From Salinimonas marina (GTDB taxonomy: Bacteria; Pseudomonadota; Gammaproteobacteria; Enterobacterales; Alteromonadaceae), in assembly GCF_015644725.1 (NCBI RefSeq), contig NZ_CP064795.1, positions 3,036,501 to 3,100,500 of the forward strand: a stretch of DNA of 64,000 nucleotides, written 5' to 3'. Shown piece after piece: positions 36,757 to 46,358 of this stretch (positions are counted from its first letter, which is position 1; each line of letters begins with the position of its first letter). The notes under the pieces were generated by a model. The model was not told where the DNA came from. It saw only the letters and a program-made list of their open reading frames with translations, and did not search any database. The translations under genes were made by a program, and so were the position numbers.

Positions 36757-37388
36757 CAGGCCTCCTGCGCAGTTGAGCCGATGATGACATTGGTATCATC
36801 AACAAACTGATACGGCGGCACCACCAGGTTCAGTGGCGCGGGGACGCTTTGAAAGACCCGCCCGGCCATATCGAATTTGGAGCCGTGACACGGGCAGAAA
36901 AAGCCATCAGGTACGCCCTGTACAATTTCTTCAAATGCGCCGTTTTTCAGATACTGTGGTGAGCATCCCAGGTGCGTACAAATGCCGACCAGAATAAGGT
37001 ACTCTTCTTTTAAGGAGCGATACTGATTCTGCGCAAACGCAGGTTGTTGTTCCATTTCCGAACCAGGATCTTTGAGCTGCGCTTCATGCTCGCTCAATGA
37101 TTCAAGAATTTCAGGCGTTCGTCTGACAATCCAGACCGGCTTGCTACGCCACATCACGCGAATCAACTGACCCGGCTCAATGGCGCTGATATCAACTTCC
37201 ACGTCTGCGCCCGCCGCCTTGGCTTTGGCACTGGGATTCCATGACGCAATAAACGGTATTGCTGCACCAGCGACCCCTACGCCACCGACCACCGAAGTCG
37301 CGACGGTTAAAAAGCGCCGCCTTGTATTATCCTTCGGCCCCTTGGGCCCAGGTGCAGAGGTGTTTGCATCTACAGATACATCGCTCAT
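36756..37388 (-). CDS. petA: Ubiquinol-cytochrome c reductase Rieske iron-sulfur subunit
   Basis: This 210-residue subunit oxidises quinol at the Qo site. It has a twin-arginine-like motif RRRFL (23-27) before the membrane helix, and 2Fe-2S ligands in CTHLGC (137-142) and CPCHGS (165-170). The ATG at 37388 has GGAG about 9 bases upstream; longer frames lack a signal. It is first in the petABC operon. Confidence 0.94.
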   Translation of the reverse strand: MSDVSVDANTSAPGPKGPKDNTRRRFLTVATSVVGGVGVAGAAIPFIASWNPSAKAKAAGADVEVDISAIEPGQLIRVMWRSKPVWIVRRTPEILESLSEHEAQLKDPGSEMEQQPAFAQNQYRSLKEEYLILVGICTHLGCSPQYLKNGAFEEIVQGVPDGFFCPCHGSKFDMAGRVFQSVPAPLNLVVPPYQFVDDTNVIIGSTAQEA

Positions 37389-37822
37389 CCACATTTCTCC
37401 AGGTTGGATGCTGAACAGGCTTAATAACGCAGGCCCTGTCATTTTCAGCCATAACAATGTGTTAGCGGGCCACTTATCATACCCTTAATCACACTGTTAA
37501 TTTTATAATATGTTATTTTTCGTACAAAATAATACGGGAAAAGCCTTTCCAGTTACAAGGTTTTAGTACGCGATCTGAACAAAATAGCCTGAAACGGTGG
37601 GTTATATTTTGTTTAAATACGGGGGAAGGTGGTGGCTGTGGGCTATGCCAAACCCATCCCCATCGCGGTTGCTATCCCTGGATATCGGCTCTGGGTGGCG
37701 AGCTACACAGCTACCCTCATTGCTGTAAACGGTTGGGTAAGCGGTTGAATAAGCGGGGCAGAAATCTTAGAAAATACATTAGTCTGCTAGTTGACGATGC
37801 CCGGCACATTGTTACAGACATA
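37389..37822. other. Gap between petA and the rpsI terminator
   Basis: No gene is supported. The part next to petA (37500-37620) is AT-rich and is the likely promoter region for petABC. The rest shows no repeats of note. Confidence 0.4.
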
Positions 37823-37850
37823 AAAAAACCCGGTAAAAACCGGGTTTTTG
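37823..37850 (-). terminator. Rho-independent terminator of rplM-rpsI
   Basis: AAAACCCGGT and ACCGGGTTTT form a 10-bp stem with a short A-rich loop. The minus-strand transcript ends in a run of T residues. It lies about 16 bases after the rpsI stop codon. Confidence 0.88.
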
Positions 37851-37865
37851 CAATAAGCGATAAAA

Positions 37866-38258
37866 TTAACGCTTTGAGAATTGTGGACGCTTACGTGCTT
37901 TATGCAGACCCACTTTCTTACGTTCAACGCGACGATCGTCACGAGTAACGAAGCCTGCTTTACGCAGAGATGAGCGCAAGGTCTCGTCATACTCCATCAG
38001 AGCACGAGTCAGACCGTGACGAATCGCACCAGCTTGACCGTTAGAACCACCACCGGCAACGGTGATGTAAACGTCAAACTTTTCAGTCAGTTCTACAAGT
38101 TCTAGTGGTTGACGAACCACCATGCACTCGGTTTCACGACCAAAGTACTCATCAAGAGCACGTTTGTTTACTGTGATGTTACCTGTACCTGGACGCAGGA
38201 ACACACGAGCAGTAGAACTTTTGCGGCGGCCAGTGCCGTAGTATTGAGTATCTGCCAT
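37866..38258 (-). CDS. rpsI: 30S ribosomal protein S9
   Basis: This is the 130-residue S9 protein, whose C-terminal tail ([17 protein letters not shown]) reaches the P-site tRNA. The start region [22 protein letters not shown] and [21 protein letters not shown] are diagnostic. It lies 12 bases downstream of rplM in the standard operon. Confidence 0.98.
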   Translation of the reverse strand: MADTQYYGTGRRKSSTARVFLRPGTGNITVNKRALDEYFGRETECMVVRQPLELVELTEKFDVYITVAGGGSNGQAGAIRHGLTRALMEYDETLRSSLRKAGFVTRDDRRVERKKVGLHKARKRPQFSKR

Positions 38259-38270
38259 GTCAGTTGCTCC

Positions 38271-38699
38271 TTAGATGTCCAAAACTTGTGGTTGCTGTGC
38301 TGCGTGAGCGTGTTCGCCACCAGCGTAAACTTTCAACTTACGGAACATTGCACGACCCAGAGGACCTTTTGGCAGCATTCCTTTAACTGCTTTTTCAAGT
38401 ACCATTTCTGGCTTATGAGCAAGCAATTTTTCAAAGTTTGTCTCTTTTAGACCACCTGGATACCCAGTGTGCGAGTAGTACATTTTGTTCAGTGCTTTGT
38501 TACCAGTTACAGTAACTTTGTCAGCATTGATTACAACGATGTAGTCGCCCGCATCTACGTGAGGCGTATACTCTGGCTTATGCTTTCCGCGCAGACGGCG
38601 CGCAATTTCAGAAGCCAAGCGGCCTAATGTTTTGTCAGTGGCGTCAACCACGAACCAGTCACGTTGTACCGTTTCTGGCTTTGCAACAAAAGTTTTCAT
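38271..38699 (-). CDS. rplM: 50S ribosomal protein L13
   Basis: This is the 142-residue L13, an early assembly protein of the large subunit. Its diagnostic segments are [36 protein letters not shown] and [20 protein letters not shown]. It is first gene of the rplM-rpsI operon and is preceded by a structured leader. Confidence 0.98.
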   Translation of the reverse strand: MKTFVAKPETVQRDWFVVDATDKTLGRLASEIARRLRGKHKPEYTPHVDAGDYIVVINADKVTVTGNKALNKMYYSHTGYPGGLKETNFEKLLAHKPEMVLEKAVKGMLPKGPLGRAMFRKLKVYAGGEHAHAAQQPQVLDI

Positions 38700-38837
38700 T
38701 TAAATTCACCCGAAAAAAAATCGTCGTTACTGATTTCTCATATGAAATCACCTAAAAAATCAATGTATTGACCCCTTCGAGCCTATTGATTCTTCCACCT
38801 TCCCAAAGGTGGGTACTGGGCAGGGCGCGAATTATAC
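38700..38837 (-). promoter_or_regulatory. rplM promoter and leader
   Basis: On the minus strand a perfect -10 hexamer TATAAT lies at 38831-38836, with a weak -35 (TTCGCT) 17 bases upstream. The leader of about 125 bases contains the hairpin CCACCTT-TGGG-AAGGTGG and a second one, GATTTC-ATATGA-GAAATC, just before the start codon. Ribosomal protein L13 leaders with autoregulation are known in several bacterial groups. That this one works the same way is an inference. Confidence 0.5.
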
Positions 38838-38964
38838 AGGATTTGACCAAAAAGCGAACCCCCGGTTAAAAGAAAATTAAAGTATTTGCCGAGCACTAAA
38901 ATGCTGACAAATATTTGGGTAGTGGCTATGTTTAAAAGTTAACAGGATTATCGGGTCTGAAACT

Positions 38965-39858
38965 ATGAAGATTACTGTGTGGCTGGCGCTGCTTTGTTGT
39001 TGCGGGTCCGCCTGGGCCCGCTCGGTGGTTTATACCCAATCCTTTGGCGGCGAGGAATATGGGCAATATCACATTGAGGTGCTCAACGCCGCATTGCAGA
39101 TCACCGAAAAAGCTTATCCACCGGTCGGGGTTACCCCCCACCCGGTGCCAATGTCACAAAGCCGTCAGCTTGCCTCGGTACTAAAAGGTGAAGCCGATGT
39201 AATGTGGAGCGTCACCACAGACACCCTGGAGCAAACTTTACTGCCGGTTCGGTTTCCACTGCTGCAGGGGCTTGGGGGCTACCGGGTCTTCGTCATTCAC
39301 AAAAATATGCAGCCATTCTTTCAGCCGGACTGCAAACTGGTGCATATCAAAAACTTGCAGGCAGTCCAGGGCGCGGACTGGCCCGATTACACCCTATTGA
39401 AACATCACAACTTTACGGTAAGCAGCGCCTCCTGGACCGACTGGTATACGACCATGTATCGTAGCCTGGAACGGGGGTTAGTGGATTATTTTCCACGCAA
39501 TGTAATTGAAGTGCATCGCGATCTGGCGTTTCATGGCAGCAAGCACCTGACCATTGAGCAGCATCACCTGCTTATCTATCCCAGCTATGAATACTTTTTT
39601 GTGGCACCCGACCAGCCGCAGCTGCAACAGCGTTTGCTTGAGGGATTGAAAATGCTGGTGAAAAACAACCAGCTGGCCCGGATATTTGAAAAATATCAGT
39701 ATCATCAACAGGCCATAGGATTATTACAGCAATCTTCACGAGTCCGTCACCACCTCGACAATCCCGGATTAAGTTATGAATTTACCTACCCATTCTGGAC
39801 CCGTACCCCTGATAAAACCATTGATGAGCTTAACCAGTTGCAGTTTCCTGTGCCTTAA
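38965..39858 (+). CDS. Periplasmic solute-binding-protein-like, unknown ligand
   Basis: This 297-residue exported protein has a signal peptide (about residues 1-19, ending AWA). The fold resembles extracellular solute-binding family 3: the first lobe follows the signal, then VLKGEADVMWSVTTDTLEQTLLPVRFPLLQGLGGYRVFVIHK, as in proteins that bind amino acids. Many such lone proteins in Alteromonadales have no transporter genes beside them; this one also stands alone. It may be a sensor domain that lost its partner or a binding protein for a distant transporter. Its 3' end overlaps the convergent mazG by 29 bases. Confidence 0.7.
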   Translation: MKITVWLALLCCCGSAWARSVVYTQSFGGEEYGQYHIEVLNAALQITEKAYPPVGVTPHPVPMSQSRQLASVLKGEADVMWSVTTDTLEQTLLPVRFPLLQGLGGYRVFVIHKNMQPFFQPDCKLVHIKNLQAVQGADWPDYTLLKHHNFTVSSASWTDWYTTMYRSLERGLVDYFPRNVIEVHRDLAFHGSKHLTIEQHHLLIYPSYEYFFVAPDQPQLQQRLLEGLKMLVKNNQLARIFEKYQYHQQAIGLLQQSSRVRHHLDNPGLSYEFTYPFWTRTPDKTIDELNQLQFPVP

Positions 39859-40648
39859 CCGTTTGCCATAGCTGTTCAAGCTGTTCCAGATTCAAGTCAG
39901 CAAGCGGGGCCTGTTGCTCACGGGCCAGTTCTTCAACCCCACCAAAGCGTCGGGCAAATTTCAGACTGGCCCGCCGTAAGGCACCGTCGGCATCAACATT
40001 ACAATGCCGCGCCAGGTTGACCATGGCGAACAGCGCATCACCAATTTCTTCTTCAATGCGGGCCTGGACAGGCTCCGGTTGTTCCAGTTCAGCCTGAATC
40101 TCGCCCAGCTCTTCATTCACTTTTGCCAAGACCGGTGCAGGTGTAGCCCAGTCAAACCCAACCCGGGCACAGCGTTTTTGCAGTTTTTGCGCATACATTA
40201 GTGCCGGCATGCCTTTGGGTACATCATCTAAAATGCTGTCTGCTGCCGGCCTGCCCGCTTTTTCGGCGGCTTTAATGGCCTCCCACTGCTGCTCCATATC
40301 GTTGGCAGTAGCCTGCATGTCAGCAAACACATGGGGATGACGGCGTACCATTTTGTCGGCAATTGAGCCGGCGATGTCATTAAAGTTAAACCAGTTTTGT
40401 TCGTTGGCCAGCTGCGCATAAAATACAATCTGAAACAATAAATCCCCTAGTTCATCACAGATTTCGCGAGGTTGATTTTGCTCAATGGCATCCACCACCT
40501 CATAGGCTTCTTCCAGGGTAAACCGGGTCAGACTTTGCATGGTCTGCTGACGGTCCCAGGGACAGCCAAATTGAGGATCGCGCAGGCGTGCCATCACCCG
40601 TAACAAGCGTGGCAAATTATCATGCTCAGCTGGTTTTTCGTTTGACAT
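39830..40648 (-). CDS. mazG: Nucleoside triphosphate pyrophosphohydrolase MazG
   Basis: MazG hydrolyses NTPs and dNTPs to the monophosphates and, in E. coli, modulates ppGpp. The 272-residue protein has two MazG repeats, each with the EExxE...D metal site: FTLEEAYEVVDAIEQ...CDELGDLLFQIVF in the first, and KVNEELGEIQAELEQ...EEEIGDALFAMVN in the second. It overlaps the 3' end of relA by 23 bases on the same strand. Confidence 0.94.
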   Translation of the reverse strand: MSNEKPAEHDNLPRLLRVMARLRDPQFGCPWDRQQTMQSLTRFTLEEAYEVVDAIEQNQPREICDELGDLLFQIVFYAQLANEQNWFNFNDIAGSIADKMVRRHPHVFADMQATANDMEQQWEAIKAAEKAGRPAADSILDDVPKGMPALMYAQKLQKRCARVGFDWATPAPVLAKVNEELGEIQAELEQPEPVQARIEEEIGDALFAMVNLARHCNVDADGALRRASLKFARRFGGVEELAREQQAPLADLNLEQLEQLWQTVKAQETATG

Positions 40649-42800
40649 CCACCACCCCTTTTAATTGATTTAGCTGGTTCATGAGTTTCGATAAGGTATG
40701 CAGATCCGGCACCTCCACCGAAATCGCCACTAGCGCGGTTTTTCGGGGTTTGTCGGTGTTACTGTTGACCATAAGCAAGGCCACACCGTGGTTGGCCAGC
40801 ACCGTGGTGATATCCCGTAGCAGGCCATCACGGTCGCTACAAAAAATATCGATGCCGGTTTCAAAGCCCACATTTAAGGTATGCGACCAATTTACATCAA
40901 TCAGCCGTTCCGGGTGTGACTCACTCAAATGCTGAAGTTGTTCACAGCCCGTTTTATGCACACTCACCCCCCGGCCCTGGGTGATATACCCCATAATGGG
41001 CTCGCCGGGCACCGGTTTGCAACAGTTCGCCAGCTGACTCATCAAATGGCCAACCCCTTCTACCACCACGGTATCTTTTTTACCTGTAGCCCCTGCCGTT
41101 TTGCGGGTTTTCAGCTTGGGGCTAAGCTCGGTCTCGGCCGGTGCCGGCTCCAGCCGCTGTTGCAGAAAGTGCACCACCGACATGACCCGCACATCGCCGG
41201 CCCCAATCGCGGCATGCAAATCTTCAGGCTGAGCAACGTTGAATTTCTGACACGCATGGACCACATCTTTAAGCGGTACATGGGCCCGGTTAAGCTCGCG
41301 CTCCAGCAGTTCTTTCCCCGCCAACTGGTTCTTTTCTTTGTCCTGCTTTTTGAAAAACGAATGAATGGTGGCCCGGGCTCTCGAAGAATGCACGTAGCCC
41401 AGGCCCGGATGCATCCAGTCGCGGCTGGGATTTAATTGTTTGCCGGTATGGATCACCACCTGGTCGCCACTTTGCAGCTGATAGGTAAACGGCACGATGC
41501 GGCCATTGACCTTAGCCCCAATACAGCGATGGCCCACATTACTGTGTATGTAGTAAGCAAAGTCCAGCGGGGTAGCTCCCTGGGGTAAATCAATAACATC
41601 GCCATTGGGGGTAAATACGTAAACCCGGTCATCAAATACCTGGCTACGCAGCTCCTCGACCACATCACCAGACTCAGCAACTTCTTCCTGCCATTGTAAA
41701 ATGCGCCGCAACCAGTTGATGCGCTCATCATACCCCGATGCTTTACCGGCAGAGCCTTCCTTGTATTTCCAGTGCGCCGCCACGCCAAGTTCAGCGTCAT
41801 TGTGCATCTGCTGGGTGCGGATCTGAATTTCTACCGCTTTGTCCCCGGGCCCTTCAATGACGGTATGGATGGACTGATACCCGTTTGCCTTGGGCGTGGC
41901 AATATAATCGTCGAATTCGCTGGGAATGTGTCGGTAACTGGAATGTACCGCGCCGAGTGCGGCGTAGCAGTCCTGCAAACGGTCGGCAATAATACGGACC
42001 GCGCGGATGTCATACAACTGCTCGAAGGTAAGACGTTTTTTTTGCATCTTTTTCCAGATGCTGAAAATATGCTTGGGGCGTCCATACACCTCGGCGCGGA
42101 TATTTTCCTGATCCACCAGGCTTTGCAGATGCGCGACAATATCGTCAATATACTGGGCACGTTCTTTACGTTTGCCGTCAAGCTGTTTGGCGATTTGCTT
42201 ATAGGTAACCGGATGCAGATACCGAAACGCCAGATCTTCCAGTTCCCACTTCAGCTGACCAATGCCCAGCCGGTTGGCCAGCGGGGCATAAATACTTGCA
42301 CATTCACGGGCGACCATCACCCGGGTTTCTTCGTCGGCCTTTTTCACCTGCTGCAGGGTACAGATGCGCTCGGCCATTTTAATCACCACCGCCCGCACAT
42401 CTTCCACCATCGCCAGCAACATTCGCCGGATGCTGTCAATGTGCTGCTCGCTGGCGGCCTGACTGGAAGAGACGCGGCTACCATGCAAGGCTTTAATGGC
42501 ATCCATTCGCCGCACACCAATGATCAGCTGTAGAATATCGGGTCCAAATTCCTGCTCAATGGCTTCTTCATTTAACTGATGTTCTTCGCAATAAGGAAAG
42601 ACCAGAGCGGCCTGCAAGGTGGCATCGTCCATATTGAGCTGGTGCAGAATTTCCACCATCTCCTGGCCCACCAGCAAACGCTCAGGATGCTGCGATATGG
42701 CCCGCAGTTTTTGTTTAGTATGGTCGTTCAGCGACAGGCTATCCAGCCAGTGTTCGAACGGCGGCCGTTGCGGCTCATGTACTTTTCGTGTTGATACCAT
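40626..42800 (-). CDS. relA: GTP pyrophosphokinase RelA, (p)ppGpp synthetase I
   Basis: RelA makes (p)ppGpp on ribosomes stalled with uncharged tRNA. The 724-residue protein contains a degenerate hydrolase domain (the HD motif is missing from the N-terminal part), the synthetase domain with the RelA-type EFDD acidic motif (SEFDDYIATPKANGYQSIHT), and a TGS domain (VYVFTPNGDVIDLPQGATPLDFAYYIHS). A C-terminal ACT domain (MVNSNTDKPRKTALVAI) completes it. The EFDD motif and the lost HD site mark it as a pure synthetase, unlike SpoT. Confidence 0.96.
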   Translation of the reverse strand: MVSTRKVHEPQRPPFEHWLDSLSLNDHTKQKLRAISQHPERLLVGQEMVEILHQLNMDDATLQAALVFPYCEEHQLNEEAIEQEFGPDILQLIIGVRRMDAIKALHGSRVSSSQAASEQHIDSIRRMLLAMVEDVRAVVIKMAERICTLQQVKKADEETRVMVARECASIYAPLANRLGIGQLKWELEDLAFRYLHPVTYKQIAKQLDGKRKERAQYIDDIVAHLQSLVDQENIRAEVYGRPKHIFSIWKKMQKKRLTFEQLYDIRAVRIIADRLQDCYAALGAVHSSYRHIPSEFDDYIATPKANGYQSIHTVIEGPGDKAVEIQIRTQQMHNDAELGVAAHWKYKEGSAGKASGYDERINWLRRILQWQEEVAESGDVVEELRSQVFDDRVYVFTPNGDVIDLPQGATPLDFAYYIHSNVGHRCIGAKVNGRIVPFTYQLQSGDQVVIHTGKQLNPSRDWMHPGLGYVHSSRARATIHSFFKKQDKEKNQLAGKELLERELNRAHVPLKDVVHACQKFNVAQPEDLHAAIGAGDVRVMSVVHFLQQRLEPAPAETELSPKLKTRKTAGATGKKDTVVVEGVGHLMSQLANCCKPVPGEPIMGYITQGRGVSVHKTGCEQLQHLSESHPERLIDVNWSHTLNVGFETGIDIFCSDRDGLLRDITTVLANHGVALLMVNSNTDKPRKTALVAISVEVPDLHTLSKLMNQLNQLKGVVDVKRKTS

Positions 42801-42806
42801 AATTTA

Positions 42807-44162
42807 TCAACTCGCTTTGACTGTGACATTTCGGGGAAACGACAATAATGCCATGACTTCCAGATGACGGGTATAGGGAAACATCTCGACTAACCCAATC
42901 TTTTCCACCTGATATCCGGCTGCCAGCAACAGCCGTAAATCCCGGGTAAAACTGCTGGGATTACACGAGACATACACCACCTTGCTCACCGGATGTCGGG
43001 CCAGCGCCTCACAGACAGCCTGCGCGCCTTCACGGGAAGGATCCAGAATAACCTTATCAAAATCGGCGGTTAGCGCGGCTTCGACCACTTTGGGATCAGA
43101 CAAATCCTGATGTTGCCACTGAATGCTATCAATGCCCTGGGCCTGGGCATTCGCCTGCCCTTTAGCGACCATTGCTGCAACCCCTTCCACGGCGTGCACC
43201 CGGGCGCCACGCTGAGCCAGTGACAAGGCAAAATTACCCAGACCGGCAAACCAGTCGGCAATCACCTCACCCGGTTGCGGCGCCAGCCATGCCATTGCCT
43301 GAGCAATCATTTTTTGGTTCACCGTAGCATTGACCTGAACAAAGTCCTCGGGCGCAGGCGTCAGCTGCAAATTGTCTTCGGTATGGCACACCAGAGTCGC
43401 CTTGTGATGCAGTGGGTGCTGCTTATTATGTTGATCTTCAAGTACCACATTACACTGATGCTGCTCTCCGAAGGCGGCTAAATCCTGGTGCATCGCCTCA
43501 CTCAGATCGCGGCTGGTCTTAACACTTATCTGGGCGATGTTGTCACCGGCCAACACCTGGATATGACCCAGGTGGCGACTGTTGGGGTGCTGATTAAGCA
43601 GTGTTTTTAAGGGCACTATCAGTGCCTGTAACGAGGGCACCAGAATCGGACAGTCAGGGATATCCACCACGGCGTTGCTGCCCTGCCGGCGATAACCCAG
43701 TTTGACCGCACCGGGGGTGCGACCATCAATGGCCAGCCGGGCTTTGCGCCGATACTGTGGGCGCGGGCCGGTTAATGCCGGCTGCCAGGGCAGATCTTGC
43801 AACCCGAATTGCCGGGTCCAGTAGTCGCTCATCGCCTGCTGGCGTTCAGTCAGGGCACTGTCTGCATCCACATGTTGTAACTGACAGCCCCCACACTGCT
43901 GATACACCTCACAAAAAGGCTGCTGGCGCTTGTCGCTGGGCGTCACTACTTTGGTGGTGATGGCCCGGGCCGTTTGTTTTTGTGCATGCGTGATGCGGAC
44001 ATTGACCGTTTCACCGGCCAGGGCACCTTCCACGAACAGGACGGGCTGCTGACTACGGCATACGCCATTGCCCTGCATATCGAGACTGTCGATACGAATA
44101 TCTTTCAACACTTTTGGTTTGTTGTTGGAAGATTTTTTTTCCGGCTTGTAAAAGCTGACCAT
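42807..44162 (-). CDS. rlmD: 23S rRNA (uracil(1939)-C5)-methyltransferase
   Basis: RlmD methylates U1939 of 23S rRNA using S-adenosylmethionine. The 451-residue protein has an N-terminal TRAM domain (about 18-75), a 4Fe-4S cluster site with CEVYQQCGGCQLQH and the later Cys in PDCPIL, and the methyltransferase domain (ADWFAGLGNFALSLAQ). The catalytic Cys lies in VYVSCNPSSFTRDL. It is six bases upstream of relA. Confidence 0.94.
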   Translation of the reverse strand: MVSFYKPEKKSSNNKPKVLKDIRIDSLDMQGNGVCRSQQPVLFVEGALAGETVNVRITHAQKQTARAITTKVVTPSDKRQQPFCEVYQQCGGCQLQHVDADSALTERQQAMSDYWTRQFGLQDLPWQPALTGPRPQYRRKARLAIDGRTPGAVKLGYRRQGSNAVVDIPDCPILVPSLQALIVPLKTLLNQHPNSRHLGHIQVLAGDNIAQISVKTSRDLSEAMHQDLAAFGEQHQCNVVLEDQHNKQHPLHHKATLVCHTEDNLQLTPAPEDFVQVNATVNQKMIAQAMAWLAPQPGEVIADWFAGLGNFALSLAQRGARVHAVEGVAAMVAKGQANAQAQGIDSIQWQHQDLSDPKVVEAALTADFDKVILDPSREGAQAVCEALARHPVSKVVYVSCNPSSFTRDLRLLLAAGYQVEKIGLVEMFPYTRHLEVMALLSFPRNVTVKAS

Positions 44163-44180
44163 AATGCGATCCGTTACAAT

Positions 44181-44564
44181 TTAATATTCTAATATCACGG
44201 TAGCCACCGCGTAGTGTTGTTCATCAGAGATAGAAACATGACTGTGCTTAATATTGCGTTGTTCACATTCGTGGGCAAAGCCGTCACTGAACACTAAAAA
44301 AGGCGCCCCACCGGGATGATTTTCTACCCTGATATGCTGCCAGCTGATCCCTACTCCAATGCCGGTACCTAACGCTTTAACCGCCGCTTCTTTGGCGGCA
44401 AAGCGTTTGGCCAGATAACGGGCCGGCTGGCTATGCGCAGCAAACCGTTCCAGTTCGGCCGGGGTCAGAATCCGGCGGGCCAGACGATCGCCGCGGGCGA
44501 GCGCCTGCTCAATGCGGCTCAGTTCAACAATATCGGTGCCAATGCCTGCAATGGCCATCATCAA
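44181..44564 (-). CDS. acpS: Holo-[acyl-carrier-protein] synthase
   Basis: AcpS attaches 4'-phosphopantetheine to acyl carrier protein. The 127 residues show the family motifs [16 protein letters not shown] and [15 protein letters not shown]. It overlaps pdxJ by four bases, as in E. coli. One possible alternative start is the second Met of the MMMAIAG run, two codons downstream. Confidence 0.96.
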   Translation of the reverse strand: MMMAIAGIGTDIVELSRIEQALARGDRLARRILTPAELERFAAHSQPARYLAKRFAAKEAAVKALGTGIGVGISWQHIRVENHPGGAPFLVFSDGFAHECEQRNIKHSHVSISDEQHYAVATVILEY

Positions 44565-45310
44565 TCTACCGTATGACTGCCAAAGCGGGCTTCGAGCATC
44601 AGTTTACGCATATCTGCCACCGCTCTCGCCAGCCCGTCAAAGGCGGCTCGAGCAATAATCGCATGACCAATATTAAGCTCCACCAGTTCCGGAATGGCCG
44701 CCACCGGCTTCACATTGTGATAATGCAAACCATGACCGGCATTCACCTTTAAACCCTGACGGTGGGCATACCGAATCCCGGTGGTTAGCCGTTCCAGCTC
44801 GGTTTCAACCGCGCCGGGCGTGGTGGCTTCGGCATACTGGCCGGTATGAATTTCAATGTACGGTGCCTGACACTCCAGCGCGGCATCAATCTGATGCTGC
44901 TGGGCATCAATAAATAAACTCACTTCTATTCCCGCCGCTGCCAGACGCTGGCAGGCGGCCTTGACCGCGGCCAGATTACCTGCCACATCCAGGCCACCCT
45001 CAGTGGTCAGCTCCTGACGTTTTTCAGGCACCAGACAACAAAATGCCGGCTTAATCTGTTCCGCAATCGCCAGCATTTCGTCGGTGACGGCCATTTCCAG
45101 ATTAAGACGGGTATTGATGGTTTGCGCCAGCAGGGTGACATCACGGTCGGTAATATGCCGGCGATCTTCACGCAGATGCACCGTAATACCATCGGCGCCG
45201 GCGCGTTCAGCAATATCGGCAGCATGAACGGGGTCAGGATAAGCTGTGCCCCGGGCATTGCGAAGGGTAGCAATATGGTCAATATTGACCCCTAGAAAAA
45301 TCTCGTTCAT
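44561..45310 (-). CDS. pdxJ: Pyridoxine 5'-phosphate synthase
   Basis: PdxJ joins 1-deoxyxylulose 5-phosphate and 3-amino-2-oxopropyl phosphate to give pyridoxine 5'-phosphate. The 249-residue TIM barrel has [22 protein letters not shown] at the start, the HLREDRRHI active-site loop, and GHGLHYHNV and [11 protein letters not shown] at the phosphate site. pdxA, the partner step, is also in this window (54704). Confidence 0.97.
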   Translation of the reverse strand: MNEIFLGVNIDHIATLRNARGTAYPDPVHAADIAERAGADGITVHLREDRRHITDRDVTLLAQTINTRLNLEMAVTDEMLAIAEQIKPAFCCLVPEKRQELTTEGGLDVAGNLAAVKAACQRLAAAGIEVSLFIDAQQHQIDAALECQAPYIEIHTGQYAEATTPGAVETELERLTTGIRYAHRQGLKVNAGHGLHYHNVKPVAAIPELVELNIGHAIIARAAFDGLARAVADMRKLMLEARFGSHTVD

Positions 45311-45374
45311 GAAGAAATCTGCTTGTTAATAGGCTGGCTTTGAGTGTATCAAAAAAGCCGGTACGCAGCAGGCG

Positions 45375-46064
45375 TTAGCGAAATAATTCACGGCTTTTTA
45401 ATGGTTTGTCCCCTAAAAGCGGCAATAAAGCCTGGCGCGCGATGAGTTTGGCCGCCTGCCGGGCCGGTGAGTCCCATTCCCGGGCCGCCATCGATAGCAA
45501 AGCATAGCCGGGCACGCTGCGTGGCTGTACGGCTTTTTTCGCACGCACAATGCCAAGCTCCTGCACAAACTGATACCAGTCCTGGGCCACCACCGGCTCC
45601 CCGGTGCTGGCATCGTGGAGTAAATCAGGCAACTGACCCATTTCATCGAGTAACGCAAACTCAAAGTTGCGCAAGGCAATATCAAGTGGGTCTTCACTGC
45701 TCAATGCCACCAGCGTCTGTTGATAATGATCGTACAAATCTTCACAGGTGAGGGCTTTGGGCAAGACCCGGCTTAGCAACTCATTGACATACATGGCACA
45801 AAACAAAGGTTTGCCCTGTAAAAACAGCATGGCTCCGGCGCTTTCTATCTGCGCTAGATTTTTAAGCTCAGAGCGACCCGCCAACTGGATGGTCACCGGC
45901 GCAAAGGGTTGCAACAGACTTTTGCGATCACCTTTGCTGTTTTTAACACCTTTAGCCACTGCACTGACCAGCCCGCCATCCCGGGTAAAAAAATCCACCA
46001 GATAACTGGTTTCCCGGTAAGCCCGCCGGTGCACCACAAATGCAGCTTGCCAGACACCTCTCAT
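45375..46064 (-). CDS. recO: DNA repair protein RecO
   Basis: RecO helps RecR load RecA at gaps coated with SSB. The 229-residue protein has the N-terminal OB fold (AFVVHRRAYRETSYLVDFFTRDGGLVSAVAKGVK) and the helical C-terminal part. Like other gammaproteobacterial RecO it lacks a Cys4 zinc finger. It is upstream of pdxJ by 64 bases in the usual order recO-pdxJ-acpS. Confidence 0.94.
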   Translation of the reverse strand: MRGVWQAAFVVHRRAYRETSYLVDFFTRDGGLVSAVAKGVKNSKGDRKSLLQPFAPVTIQLAGRSELKNLAQIESAGAMLFLQGKPLFCAMYVNELLSRVLPKALTCEDLYDHYQQTLVALSSEDPLDIALRNFEFALLDEMGQLPDLLHDASTGEPVVAQDWYQFVQELGIVRAKKAVQPRSVPGYALLSMAAREWDSPARQAAKLIARQALLPLLGDKPLKSRELFR

Positions 46065-46082
46065 AATGTCGGTCTGCGGGAG

Positions 46083-46358
46083 TTAAGCACGTTTAATTCG
46101 CACCACTTTCATTTGCTCAAAGGCCATGCCGGCGATGGTTTCTTCTACCGGATAATAAGTCAGATTGACACTGGCGCCCTGCAGGGATTGATACTTCTGC
46201 TTGCGCCTGTACACAAAGGGGACCTCGTAGCCTTGCAGCATCAAAGTATGGCGAACCCATTCGCCTTCCTCACGCTGCACATGAGAGATAACTTTTAGTC
46301 CTTCAGAATGAGTCAGCTGCTGGTGACGCTTAAGCAGCTTGTCAGGTTCAGTCTTCAT
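46083..46358 (-). CDS. Hypothetical protein between recJ and recO
   Basis: The 91-residue basic protein is not recognised. It has a predicted alpha-beta pattern with no membrane segment or signal peptide. Notable stretches are HVQREEGEWVRHTLMLQGYEV and EVPFVYRRKQKYQSLQG. Its start overlaps the end of recJ by 11 bases and it ends 19 bases before recO, so it is co-transcribed with two recombination-repair genes. That context is the only hint of function. Confidence 0.65.
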   Translation of the reverse strand: MKTEPDKLLKRHQQLTHSEGLKVISHVQREEGEWVRHTLMLQGYEVPFVYRRKQKYQSLQGASVNLTYYPVEETIAGMAFEQMKVVRIKRA

